From assembly GCF_002266465.3 (NCBI RefSeq), contig NZ_CP029427.2, positions 3,784,501-3,848,500 of the forward strand: 64,000 bases of DNA, in the 5' to 3' direction. This stretch comes from Bradyrhizobium symbiodeficiens (GTDB lineage: Bacteria > Pseudomonadota > Alphaproteobacteria > Rhizobiales > Xanthobacteraceae). A program made the translations under genes and the position numbers. Shown in pieces: positions 23,251 to 32,627 of this stretch; the first letter of the stretch is position 1; every line of letters starts with the position of its first letter. The notes under the pieces were generated by a model. The model was not told the origin of the DNA, made no database searches, and was given only the letters and a program-made list of their open reading frames with translations.

Positions 23251-23338
23251 GTAGCCCGGATGGAGCGCAGCGCAATCCGGGTAAGCGCGAACCGCTGCAA
23301 GACCGGCCCCGGATTTCGCTGCGCTCCATCCGGGCTAC
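23251..23338. repeat. Bradyrhizobium-type inverted repeat
   Basis: GTAGCCCGGATGGAGCGCAG at 23251 and its complement ending at 23338 form arms of about 32 bp around a 24-bp centre. This sequence type is, to my knowledge, dispersed in many copies in Bradyrhizobium intergenic regions. It lies between the ABC operon end and ilvD. Confidence 0.75.
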
Positions 23339-23355
23339 GGGAGCTCAACTTCGGC

Positions 23356-24216
23356 CTATTGCAGGGTCGGATCGAGCCGGTCTCGCAGCCAGTCGCCGAT
23401 CACGGACACCGCCAGCGTGGTCACGACGATGGTGGCCGCCGGCGCCAGCATGATCCAGGGCGCCCGGGTCAGGTACTCGCGGCCGTAGCCGACCATATTG
23501 CCGAGGCTGGTCATCGGCGGCTGCACGCCGAGGCCGAGGAAGGACAGACCTGACTCCATCAGGATCACCTCGGGAAAAACCAGCGTGGTCGAGACGATCA
23601 GGGTCGAGGCGATGTTGGGCAGGATGTGGCGCAGGTAAATCCGGGGCGGCGTCGCCCCTAATTGGCGGACCGCGGCGGCGTAGCCCTGCGCATTGGCGGA
23701 GATGGCAAGGCCGCGGGCGATGCGGGCGTAGCGTTCCCAGCCGAACATGCCCATCAGTCCGATCAGCAGCGGCAGCGAATTGCCGAAGAAGGCGAGCACG
23801 GCGAGCGCCATGATCAGGAACGGCATGCTGGCCTGGAAGTCGGTCAGCATCAGCACGAATTGCTCCACGGCGCCGCGAAAATGCGCGGCGAGGAAGCCGA
23901 GCGTGGTGCCGACGATCGCCGAGATCGCGGTCGCGCCGAAGGCGATCAGGAGCGAGATGCGGATCGAGACCAGCAGCCGCGACAGCACGTCGCGACCGAG
24001 TTCGTCGGTGCCGAGCCAGTGCGCGACATTGCCGGGCGTCGAGAGCCGGTTGCGCAGGTCGAGCTGGGTGTAGCCATAGGGTGCGATCTTCTCGGCGAAG
24101 GCTGCGATCACCAGCATGGCGACGATCCAGGTCACCGCAAGGGCGACTGACACCGGAATCGCCGGGAGACTGATGCGGCGGCGGGTGATGGTGTCCTTCA
24201 GCGTGGCGTCGGTCAT
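23356..24216 (-). CDS. peptide-type ABC transporter permease (DppC-like)
   Basis: 286 aa from ATG at 24216, overlapping the upstream permease by ATGA. Hydrophobic helices begin at residue about 20 (VSVALAVTWIVAMLVIAAF). The family hallmark LGTDELGRDVLSRLL follows, and an EAA-type loop (YAAAVRQLGATPPRIYLRHI) couples to the ATPase. Last gene of the six-gene operon. It forms the membrane channel with the DppB-like subunit for import of peptides or other small solutes. Confidence 0.93.
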   Translation of the reverse strand: MTDATLKDTITRRRISLPAIPVSVALAVTWIVAMLVIAAFAEKIAPYGYTQLDLRNRLSTPGNVAHWLGTDELGRDVLSRLLVSIRISLLIAFGATAISAIVGTTLGFLAAHFRGAVEQFVLMLTDFQASMPFLIMALAVLAFFGNSLPLLIGLMGMFGWERYARIARGLAISANAQGYAAAVRQLGATPPRIYLRHILPNIASTLIVSTTLVFPEVILMESGLSFLGLGVQPPMTSLGNMVGYGREYLTRAPWIMLAPAATIVVTTLAVSVIGDWLRDRLDPTLQ

Positions 24217-25142
24217 GCGTGCGCTCCTTTGGCGCGCAGGCGCGGATCGAGGAAGCCGTAGAGGAAATCGACCACCAAATTGGAGGTGACCATCGTCATT
24301 GCGACCAGCAGCAGGATGCATTGCACGACGGCAAGATCGCGGTTGGCGACGGCGACGACCAGCAGCCGCCCTACTCCCGGCCAGGAAAACACGCTCTCGA
24401 CCACCACCGCGCCCGCGATCAGCGTGCCCACCATGAAACCGAGAATGGTGACGGTCGGGATCGCCGCGTTCGGCAGCGCGTGCGAGGTCACCACCTTGCG
24501 CCACGGCACGCCCTTGGCGGACGCCGTGCGGATATAGGGCTGGCCCAGCACCTCCAGCATCGCGCTGCGGGTGAAGCGCGCCAGCACCGCGGCGCCGCCG
24601 AGGCTCAGCGTCACGATGGGCAGGATCGCGTGACGCCAGCTGTCCTGTCCGCCCGACGGCAGCCAGCCGAGTTGCACGGCGAAAACCAGCACCAGGAGCA
24701 GCGCGAGGACAAAACTCGGGACGGTGAAGCCGGCGACCGCGGTCATCATCACGGCGCGGTCGATGGCCGATCCGCGATGCAGCGCGGCGTAGATGCCGGC
24801 GGGGATGCCGAGCACGACCTTGAAGAAGAATGCCGGCAGCGTCAGCGCCAGGGTCGCCGGGATGCGCTCCAGCACCAGCTCGATCGCGGGCCGTCCGTCG
24901 CGCATGGAGCGGCCGAGCTCGCCCTTGGCGATGGCGCCGAAGTAATCCAGATACTGAAACCAGATGGGGTCATCGAGGCCCCAGGCCTTTCGGAACGCCG
25001 CGAGCACCTCGGGCGGCGCCTCGGGTCCCAAGATCATCAACGCGGGATCGCCGGAGAGTCGAAGCACGACGAAGGCGAAGGTGACGACGAGCACGATGGT
25101 GAGCGCGGCGCGGCCGAAGCGAATGGCGAGATAGCGTCCCAT
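24213..25142 (-). CDS. peptide-type ABC transporter permease (DppB-like)
   Basis: 309 aa from ATG at 25142 (MGRYLAIRFGRAALTIVLVV). Typical DppB N-terminal helix, then the LGRSMRDGRP segment, EAA-type loop (YIRTASAKGVPWRKVVTSHA) and C-terminal ESVFSWPGVGRL. The start overlaps the preceding ATPase stop by one base (TGATG) and the end overlaps the DppC gene. Inner-membrane subunit. Confidence 0.93.
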   Translation of the reverse strand: MGRYLAIRFGRAALTIVLVVTFAFVVLRLSGDPALMILGPEAPPEVLAAFRKAWGLDDPIWFQYLDYFGAIAKGELGRSMRDGRPAIELVLERIPATLALTLPAFFFKVVLGIPAGIYAALHRGSAIDRAVMMTAVAGFTVPSFVLALLLVLVFAVQLGWLPSGGQDSWRHAILPIVTLSLGGAAVLARFTRSAMLEVLGQPYIRTASAKGVPWRKVVTSHALPNAAIPTVTILGFMVGTLIAGAVVVESVFSWPGVGRLLVVAVANRDLAVVQCILLLVAMTMVTSNLVVDFLYGFLDPRLRAKGAHA

Positions 25143-26128
25143 CACGCGGCGTCCCGCGTCTCGGCGCCGGTGACGAGATGACAGGCGACCTGCCTGTTTC
25201 CGCCGACGGTCGACAACGCCGGCACCTCGCGCGCACAGCGCGCGATGGCGCGCGGGCAGCGCGGATGGAAGGCACAGCCTTGTGGGCGCGCGGCCGGATT
25301 CGGCGGATCGCCCGCCAGCACGATGCGGCCTGCGCTGCGGCGGCCCGGCGCGGGCGAAGCCGAGACCAGCGCTTGCGTATAAGGATGTTCGGGCCGCGCG
25401 AACAGATCGTCCGCGCTGCCGATCTCGACGATGCGGCCGAGATACATCACCGCGACGACATTGCTGATCTGCCTGACGACGCGCAGATCGTGGCTGATGA
25501 ACAGCAGCGTCAGCCCCAGCTGCGCCTGGAGATCGCAGAGCAGGTTCACCACCTGGGCCTGGATCGAGACGTCGAGCGCGCTGACCGGCTCGTCGCAGAC
25601 CAGGAAATCCGGTCGTGTGGCGAGCGCCCGCGCCAGCACGATACGCTGGCGCTGGCCGCCGGACAGCGCGCCCGGATAACGCGCGCCATGCGCCGGCGTC
25701 AGCTCGACCGCACGCAGCAATTCGCGCACGCGGTCCTCGCGATCGGCGGGTGTGCCAAGATTGTGGATGTCCAGAGGTTCGCGGATCTGCGTCGCGACCG
25801 GCAAACGCCGGTCCAGCGCGCCCAGCGGATCCTGGAAGATCATCTGCATGCGCGCGCGTTGCGCACGCCATGCGGCCGTTGTCGGCACAGCCATCGGCTT
25901 GCCGTCGAACCGCACCTCGCCGCTGTCGGGCGGCTCGAGGCCGAGGACGATGCGGCCGGTTGTCGACTTGCCCGAGCCGGACTCGCCGACGAGGCCCAGC
26001 GTCTGGCCTTTGGGAATGATCAGCGACACGCCGTCGACAGCATGCACGGCCGCAGCTCGGCCGAACATGCCGGAACGCATCGAATAACTGCGGGAGATTT
26101 CGGAGACCTCGACGAGCGGCGGACTCAT
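25142..26128 (-). CDS. peptide-type ABC transporter ATPase (DppF-like)
   Basis: 328 aa. Walker A GESGSGKSTTGR near residue 50, signature LSGGQRQRIVLARAL, Walker B FLVCDEPVSALD, H-loop FISHD. The C-terminal oligopeptide-transporter domain has the CAFHPRCPRAIARC cysteine motif, which can hold a 4Fe-4S cluster in this family. ATG overlaps the upstream ATPase by ATGA. Drives import together with the 26125 subunit. Confidence 0.94.
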   Translation of the reverse strand: MSPPLVEVSEISRSYSMRSGMFGRAAAVHAVDGVSLIIPKGQTLGLVGESGSGKSTTGRIVLGLEPPDSGEVRFDGKPMAVPTTAAWRAQRARMQMIFQDPLGALDRRLPVATQIREPLDIHNLGTPADREDRVRELLRAVELTPAHGARYPGALSGGQRQRIVLARALATRPDFLVCDEPVSALDVSIQAQVVNLLCDLQAQLGLTLLFISHDLRVVRQISNVVAVMYLGRIVEIGSADDLFARPEHPYTQALVSASPAPGRRSAGRIVLAGDPPNPAARPQGCAFHPRCPRAIARCAREVPALSTVGGNRQVACHLVTGAETRDAA

Positions 26129-27114
26129 TCGGCGGCGATCCCGAGCAGCGCGTGGCGCGAGGCCTCGGCGCGGATGCAGGCGACGACACGATCGCTCGCG
26201 ATCGGTGCCAGGGTCGGCGCGCCGAGACCACAGGGATCAGATGCCAGCGCGCAACGCGGCGCGAAGGCGCAGCCATCAGGCATCATCGCGGGATCGGGCA
26301 CCGTTCCCGGGATGGCAGTGAGACGGCGGCGGGGGCCATCGAGCGGCGGCAGCGCGCCGATCAGGCCCTGCGCATAGGGATGCACGGGATCGGCGAACAG
26401 CTGATTGGCCGGGGCCTGCTCGACGATGCGGCCGGCATACATCACAGCGACGCGGTCGCAATTTTCAGCGACGACGCCGAGATCGTGGCTGATCAGCACC
26501 ATCGCCATCGCAAACTCGCGGCGGATCGACGACAGCAGCTCCAAAATCTGCGCCTGAATGGTGGCGTCGAGTGCGGTAGTCGGTTCGTCCGCGATCAGAA
26601 CGTCGGGATTTCCGGCGAGCGCCATCGCGATCATGATGCGCTGGACCTGGCCTCCGGAGAATTCATGCGGATAGGCCTCCAGCCGCCGGCCAGCGTCGGG
26701 AATGCCGACGAGATCGAGCAGCCGCCGCGCTTCCGCCTTCACGGCGTTGCCTTGGAGATCCCGATGCAGCGCCAGCGCTTCGCAGAGCTGCTTGCGGATG
26801 GTCAGCACCGGGTTGAGCGCGCTCGCCGGATCCTGAAAGATCATGGCGACGCGCCCGCCCCTGACCTGGTCGAGCTCGGAAGCCGGCGCGCCCAGGATCT
26901 CGCGTCCGTCGAGCCGCACCGAACCCGTGACCTTGGCGTGCCGCGGCAGCAGCCCGAGCGCGGCAAGCCACGTCACTGACTTGCCCGATCCGGACTCGCC
27001 GACGAGGCCGAGCGCCTCGCCCTTGCCGAGAGCGAGATCGACGCCGCGCAGGACCGGTACGCCGTTGAAGGCGACGCTGAGGCCCTCGATGTTGACCAGC
27101 GGTGCCACGCTCAC
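26125..27114 (-). CDS. peptide-type ABC transporter ATPase (DppD-like)
   Basis: 329 aa if begun at GTG 27114, which overlaps the binding-protein stop as GTGA; the frame extends to 27168 but that lies inside the upstream gene. Walker A GESGSGKSVTW, signature FSGGQVQRIMIAMAL, Walker B VLIADEPTTALD, H-loop LISHD, and a C-terminal CAFAPRCALASDPC motif. Partner of the DppF-like ATPase. Confidence 0.93.
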   Translation of the reverse strand: MSVAPLVNIEGLSVAFNGVPVLRGVDLALGKGEALGLVGESGSGKSVTWLAALGLLPRHAKVTGSVRLDGREILGAPASELDQVRGGRVAMIFQDPASALNPVLTIRKQLCEALALHRDLQGNAVKAEARRLLDLVGIPDAGRRLEAYPHEFSGGQVQRIMIAMALAGNPDVLIADEPTTALDATIQAQILELLSSIRREFAMAMVLISHDLGVVAENCDRVAVMYAGRIVEQAPANQLFADPVHPYAQGLIGALPPLDGPRRRLTAIPGTVPDPAMMPDGCAFAPRCALASDPCGLGAPTLAPIASDRVVACIRAEASRHALLGIAAE

Positions 27115-28748
27115 GCCTCGAAATTGCCGGCTCGGAAATCCATCGCGAAGGCCGGCGATGCCTTCCACTTGATCGATTTCGGCTTTGCCGTGAAGGTCGC
27201 GTTCTGGTGCAGCACCGTGTAGGCGGGATCCTCGCGCTCGGCGATCTCCAGCATGCGGCGGAACGCCTTCTTGCGCGCGGGCCGGTCGGTCGAAGTCTCC
27301 AGGAATTCGGAGAGCTTATTCAGCTCGACATTGGTCCATTCGCCGATCTGCTGCTGCTGGCCGTTGGGGCCGTGCTGGGCGACCAGCGAGGAGACGGGAT
27401 CGTTGAAGGCGGCCGAGTTCGACCAGTCGCGCACGGCGCGGGTGGGAGCGCGCTCCATGATCTGCGACCAGTTCTCCTTGGTCTCGATCTGGACGTTGAG
27501 GCCGACCGACTTCCACATCTCGACCAGCACCTGCGCGGTCGCGACCTGGTTGGTGTAGTAATTGTTGAGCAGGCGATAGGGAATCGGATCGCCCTTGTAA
27601 TTGGCCTGCTTCAACAGATCCTGCGCGAGCTTGGGATCATAGGCCGGCACGCTCCAGTCGGCGTTGAACATGTCGCCGTAGAACTCCCATTGAAGGCCCT
27701 TCGGCACGCGGGTGCGGCCGGCCCACAGGCTGTCGACGATGGCCTGGCGGTCGATCGCGTGGGTGAAGGCGCGGCGCACCAAGGGATTGGCGAGCTGGGC
27801 GTGGTTCTTGTCGAACACGGTCAGGCGGTGATTGAGGATAGTGCCGCCCTGCACTTCGAACGCCGCGTTTTTCTCGATGCCGGCGATCTGGTCCGGCGGG
27901 ATGTCGCAGGCGAACTGGTACTCGCCCGACAAGAGGCCGTTGATCCGGCTTGCGACTTCGGGCACTTCGAGGAAACGGATGCGCTTGAGCGGCGGCCGGC
28001 CGCCCCAATATTCGTCATGCGCTTCAAGCGTCAGCGACACGTCGGGCTTGAGCTCGACGACCCTGTAGGGCCCGGTCGTCACGGGCTTGCGCGCCCAGTC
28101 GAGATAGCTCGCCGATTCGTCCCAGGCGCGGCGGTTCATGATGTCGGAGCCGTAGCGCGACAGGCGGCCCTCAATGGTGACGTCGGGCGTCGCGTTGTAG
28201 AAACGCACGGTGTATTTATCGACGGCATCGACGCGCACGAGGTCCGGCCAGATCCGGCGTGCGACCGCGGGGACATCAGGCGGCAATTCCTTGCCCGGCC
28301 GCGGCGTCGGGATCTTCTCGAAGGCCTGGATGGTCGAGCGGCTCTTGGCCTCGGTCTCGCCGAACATGCGCTCTCGGCTGAAGGTGAAGACGACGTCCTC
28401 TGCGGTCAGTTCGTCGCCGTTGTGGAACTTGACGCCCTGGCGCAGCTTCACCTCGACGGTCTGGTCGTCGATGCGGCGCCATTCGGTGGCAAGGCCCGGC
28501 ACGGCTTCCAAATTGCCGCGCCAGTTCTTGGAGATCAGGCCTTCCCAGATCGAGGAGAAGAACACGCGCTCGCCGACGTTGGACTGCTCGCGCAGCACGT
28601 CGAGCACGTTCGCGTTCGTCACCTTCTGCACGGCGATCGTCACTGACGGACGGTTGTCGCCCTGCGCGACGGCAAAGCGCGGCAGCAGCAGCGTGCCTGC
28701 GGCAGCGCCGCCGGTTTTCAGGATGGTGCGACGGGTGAATTTGCTCAT
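27111..28748 (-). CDS. peptide-type ABC transporter substrate-binding protein
   Basis: 545 aa, normal for SBP family 5. The N-terminus MSKFTRRTILKTGGAAAGTL is a twin-arginine type signal, so it may be exported folded by Tat. Typical FHNGDELTAEDVVFTF and later GPYRVVELKPD segments. It captures the solute in the periplasm for the four downstream subunits. Lies 23 bp after the TIM-barrel gene. The ligand could be a peptide, glycoside or other solute; the neighbouring isomerase hints at a carbohydrate-like one. Confidence 0.93.
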   Translation of the reverse strand: MSKFTRRTILKTGGAAAGTLLLPRFAVAQGDNRPSVTIAVQKVTNANVLDVLREQSNVGERVFFSSIWEGLISKNWRGNLEAVPGLATEWRRIDDQTVEVKLRQGVKFHNGDELTAEDVVFTFSRERMFGETEAKSRSTIQAFEKIPTPRPGKELPPDVPAVARRIWPDLVRVDAVDKYTVRFYNATPDVTIEGRLSRYGSDIMNRRAWDESASYLDWARKPVTTGPYRVVELKPDVSLTLEAHDEYWGGRPPLKRIRFLEVPEVASRINGLLSGEYQFACDIPPDQIAGIEKNAAFEVQGGTILNHRLTVFDKNHAQLANPLVRRAFTHAIDRQAIVDSLWAGRTRVPKGLQWEFYGDMFNADWSVPAYDPKLAQDLLKQANYKGDPIPYRLLNNYYTNQVATAQVLVEMWKSVGLNVQIETKENWSQIMERAPTRAVRDWSNSAAFNDPVSSLVAQHGPNGQQQQIGEWTNVELNKLSEFLETSTDRPARKKAFRRMLEIAEREDPAYTVLHQNATFTAKPKSIKWKASPAFAMDFRAGNFEA

Positions 28749-28771
28749 GGCGGTAGCCTCAGATGATGCGG

Positions 28772-29587
28772 TTATTCGGCGAGACCGAGCGCTGCGAGAT
28801 GGGCAGCACCGGCGCGGACGTCATCGTGGTTGCGGAGTTCGAGGATCAGCCGCGGGTTGGAATTCAGCCGCCCGAGAGCACGGAATACGGCGACCCAGGG
28901 AATGTTGCCTTCGCCGGGCGCCCAGTGCCGGTCGGCAAAGCCGTCGGTGTCCTGCAGATGCACATGCGTGAGCATGTCGCCAGCGGTCTCGACGTAATAG
29001 TCGACCGGCGGCGCGGCGGTGGAGATGTGGGCATAGTTGGCATGTCCGGTGTCGAGCGAGACGCGGACCTTGGCGCTTTCGAGCGCCTTGGCGAGGCGCA
29101 CCCGGTCACGCGGATCCTTGTCCTCGATGTTTTCGATGACGATTTCGCAGCCGATCGTCTCGGCGCGCGCGATCACCTCTGCGAGCGTCGCCTTGACGCG
29201 CTCGACGATATTGCCGCGATTGTCAGGATAGAGATCGAGATTGTTGTGGTCCCAGGTCGTGAACGGCGAATGGATCACCATCTGCGTCGCGCCGAGGAAT
29301 TCGGCGGCATCAAGGCCCTGGATCAGGCGCTTGGTCACGGCCTGGCGGATCATGGGATCGTGGCTGTCGATCTTGAAGCCCCAGAACGGACCGTGGATGC
29401 CGAGCCGGCCGGTATGACCGGAGAGCATCTGCTTGATCTCGCCGGCAGTGCTGCGCCAGTCGCCGTCGAGAAGATCGGCGCGGAAGAAATCCTGGATCTC
29501 GAGATCGCGCTGCCGATCGAGAAGCCAGTCGCGATGCGCGGGGATGGATTTGATGGACAATGCTGCGCCCAGCACCGGCTTCGACAT
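28772..29587 (-). CDS. TIM-barrel sugar isomerase/epimerase-like protein
   Basis: 271 aa. AP-endonuclease-2/xylose-isomerase-like barrel: FLGATQMVIHSPF, EIVIENIEDKD (metal Glu), VSLDTGHANYAH (Asp/His), THVHLQDTDG (His) and LILELRN. These match the metal-binding set of sugar phosphate isomerases/epimerases. First gene of the ABC operon, so it likely acts on the imported compound; substrate unknown. Confidence 0.88.
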   Translation of the reverse strand: MSKPVLGAALSIKSIPAHRDWLLDRQRDLEIQDFFRADLLDGDWRSTAGEIKQMLSGHTGRLGIHGPFWGFKIDSHDPMIRQAVTKRLIQGLDAAEFLGATQMVIHSPFTTWDHNNLDLYPDNRGNIVERVKATLAEVIARAETIGCEIVIENIEDKDPRDRVRLAKALESAKVRVSLDTGHANYAHISTAAPPVDYYVETAGDMLTHVHLQDTDGFADRHWAPGEGNIPWVAVFRALGRLNSNPRLILELRNHDDVRAGAAHLAALGLAE

Positions 29588-30044
29588 GGTTTGCTCCTTG
29601 ATCGTCAGCGATGACGGGAGCAGCGCTAGACCAGTTCAATGACAGGCCGGTGAAATGCGGGTTCCGCAGTGTGAAGAGATGTGGACATCTCCTGGCGCGC
29701 TCCCGTTTCGTGCCGTCGCGATCACGGCGCCGATGCCGAACGGACACAGCGCAAGCGGTATCTGTGTCCGTAGTGATCCGGAATGGAATCCTATCGCGAT
29801 GTCACGTACATCGCGTGCATCGATCGGCGGCCACTTCCAAGGGCATCACCCTCTGATCGCGCTACATGGGGTTGGGGGACCGCATGGGGCGGGGGATTGA
29901 AGGCTGGGGCAAGGTGACGAGGTCCGGACTCCTAGGCACTCCGGACCTCGAAGCTTTCTGAGATTGAACGCAGCAACGCGCCGTCCGGTTGGGGCATCCG
30001 GGCGGCGCGTTGTCGTTTGAAGAGAGCGGCCCCTGAAGCCCCGC
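29588..30044. other. intergenic region with two strong hairpins
   Basis: No gene seen. Hairpin CGAGGTCCGGA/TCCGGACCTCG at 29918-29950, and a 15-bp hairpin at 29974-30012 (CAACGCGCCG... with one G-T pair). The second lies 33 bp after the GrlR-like gene stop and may end that transcript. The part near 29600-29800 should hold the ABC operon promoter; none was assigned. Confidence 0.5.
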
Positions 30045-30425
30045 TCACATTGCATCTTTTAGCGTCAGTCTTGCCGTGAACGTCACGCTGGTCTTGCCGA
30101 CCAGCGCCATGCCTTCGACCTCGGCGCCGCCGGCGGAATAGTCACCCGAGAAACCGCAGGTGACCTCCCTGCCACCGAACGCCAGCGTTCGGCCGACTGC
30201 TTCGGTGTGCTGGTTGACGATCAAGTCGCCACGCCACTTGCCGTTCCGGAAGGTGTAGGTGCCGGTGTAGTAGAAATAGCTGTCGCCGCCCATGATGCGT
30301 CCGTCGCAGAGCACGACCACGCCCCTGGCCTGCCCGCGCTTGCCGTCGCGCATTTCGATGTCGAAGATGTAGAGGCCGTTGACGACCCTGGCCTCCGCCG
30401 CTTTCGCCTCATCCCCGGCCGACAT
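30045..30425 (-). CDS. GrlR-like regulatory protein
   Basis: 126 aa from ATG at 30425 with GGGGAG upstream. VVNGLYIFDIEMRDG, GVVVLCDGRIMGGDSYFYY and TGTYTFRNGKWRGDL match the beta-barrel pattern of the GrlR family (GLY..., DG-I-GGDS-YYY-G-Y), named for a type III secretion repressor of enteropathogens. Such proteins are widespread in Bradyrhizobium without any link to that locus. It follows nadE by 29 bp and may share its transcript. Function here unproven. Confidence 0.75.
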   Translation of the reverse strand: MSAGDEAKAAEARVVNGLYIFDIEMRDGKRGQARGVVVLCDGRIMGGDSYFYYTGTYTFRNGKWRGDLIVNQHTEAVGRTLAFGGREVTCGFSGDYSAGGAEVEGMALVGKTSVTFTARLTLKDAM

Positions 30426-30454
30426 CCGATCATCTCCCCAACAATCCGCCCCGA

Positions 30455-32489
30455 TCAGTTCGGCACGTTCCGCTCGAGATCCTCGAGCCAGGCCACCGCG
30501 CTCGAATCCGAAGGCGCGCGCCAGTCGCCGCGGGGCGACAGCGAGCCGCCCGCCGAGACTTTTGGCCCGTTCGGCATCGCCGAGCGCTTGAACTGGCTGA
30601 AGGCGAAGAAGCGGCGCAGGAACACTTCGAGCCAGCGGCGGATATCCTTGAGATCATAGGCCTTGCGCCGGTCATTCGGGAATGCCGGCGGCCATTCGCC
30701 CTTGGCGACGTCCTTCCACGCGTGCTGCGCCATGAAGGCGATCTTGGACGGCCGCATGCCGAAACGCAGCGTGTAGAACAGATTGAAATCCTGCAGCTCG
30801 TACGGGCCGACGGATGCTTCCGTGCTCTGCGGCTTCTGGCCGGGCTCCACCGGCACCAGCTCGGGCGAGATTTCGGCAACCAGGATCGAGCCAAGCGTGC
30901 GGTTGACGTCGCCGCTGAACTGCTTCGATGCGATGACCCAGCGGATCAGATGCTGGATCAGCGTCTTCGGCACGCCGGCATTGACGTTGTAATGTGCCAT
31001 CTGGTCGCCGACACCATAGGTGCACCAGCCGAGCGCGAGTTCGGAGAGATCGCCGGTGCCGATGACGATGCCGCCGTGATGGTTGGCGAGCCGGAACAGA
31101 TAATCCGTGCGCAGGCCGGCCTGCACGTTCTCGAAGGTGACGTCGTAAACCTTCTCGCCTTTGCCGAAGGGATGACCGATGTCCTTCAGCATCTGCGTCG
31201 CGGTGGTGCGGATGTCGAGCTCCTGCCAGCTCGTCTGCAACGCCTGCATCAGCGCCAATGCATGCGTCTTGCTCTCGCTGCCGGTGGCGAAGCCCGGCAT
31301 GGTGTAGGCCAGGATGTTCTCGCGCGGCAGGCCAAGCAGGTCGACCGCCTTGGCAGCGACGATCAAGGCATGGGTTGAATCGAGCCCGCCCGAGACACCG
31401 ATCACGACGCGCTTGGTGCCGGTGGCGCGCATGCGTTGCACGAGGCCGGCGACCTGGATGTTGTAGGCCTCGTAGCAATCCTGCTCGAGCAGGCTTTCGT
31501 CGCTCGGCACGAACGGAAAGCGCTCGACCTTGCGCAGGAAGCCGATGTCGGCAGCCGGCGGCTTCAGCGCGAATGTCACCTTGCGGAAAAAACGCCTCGC
31601 GCTGGCGTCGGTTGTCGTCGAACGTCCCCATCGAGGCACGTTCCTGCCTGAGCAAGTCCAGATCGACGTCGGCAGTGGTGATCTGGCCGCCCTGGCGGAA
31701 GCGCTCGCCCTCGGCCAGCAGCACGCCGTTCTCATAGATCGAGGTCTGGCCATCCCAGGCGAGATCCGTGGTCGATTCCCCGGCGCCGGCGGCGGAATAG
31801 ACGTACGCCGCAAGGCAACGCGCCGATGTCGATTGGCACAGCAACGCACGCGATCGCGCCCGGCCGATCGTAATCGGGCTGCCCGAGAGATTGACCAGCA
31901 CGCTGGCGCCCGCAAGCGCGAGCTCGGCAGACGGCGTCACCGGGATCCACATGTCCTCGCAGATCTCGACACCGATGGTGAGACCCGGAACATCCTCGGC
32001 CGAGAACAGGAGGTCGACGCCGAACGGCGCGTGCAACCCGCCGAATGTAATCGTCTCTCCGGCCACGCCGGCGCCGGAGGCGAAATGCCGGCCCTCGTAG
32101 AACTCGCGGTAGGTCGGCAGGTAAGACTTCGGTACCACGCCGAGAATGTTGCCGCGATGAATGACGACGGCGCAGTTGTAGATGCGATGGCCAAAGCGCA
32201 GCGGAGCGCCGACGATCAGGACCGGCATCAATCCCGCGGAGGCCTCGACGAGGCCTACGAGGCCGCGCTCGACCGCATCGAGCAGCGGATCCTGCTTGAC
32301 CAGATCCTCGATCGCATAGCCGGACAGGCACAGCTCGGGAAACACGGCGACCGCTACCGACTGCTCATGGCAGGCACTGGCCGCCGCCAACACAGCCTTC
32401 GCGTTGGCCGAGGGATCGGCGACATGGGACGTGGTGACACAGGCCGCCACGCGCGCAAATCCGTGGGCGTAGATCGAGTGGAAAGTCAT
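30455..32489 (-). pseudogene. nadE: glutamine-dependent NAD+ synthetase with a frameshift at an A6/T6 tract
   Basis: Two overlapping frames together make one 677-aa protein. From ATG 32489 an amidohydrolase domain carries its Glu-Lys-Cys triad (VFPELCLSGY, PKSYLPTYREFYEG, GVEICEDMWIP). It releases ammonia from glutamine. The synthetase domain (GVSGGLDST P-loop, GTGDLSELALGWCTYG) adenylates and amidates deamido-NAD. The frame breaks at 31587-31592: removing one base of the six-base run restores EAFFRKVTFALKPP. Total length is 3n+1. NadE is usually essential, so a base-calling error or slippage rescue is more likely than loss. Near pncA, another NAD gene. Confidence 0.88.
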
Positions 32490-32627
32490 CGAGCGCAGTA
32501 CCCTTGATATCTTCGCTGCCGAAGCCGTCAGCTCCGGACCATATGTAGCCCATCGCCCCCGTCCCGTGCAGGCCATCCGCCGTCATGCATAACGGATTTG
32601 CGCGGTGGTCTGCCCTGTGCCTTTGGC

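Noticed and set aside
24217..24504. N-terminal extension of the DppC-like permease
   Set aside because: Reads antisense-like sequence inside the DppB gene; the ATGA overlap at 24213-24216 marks the true start.
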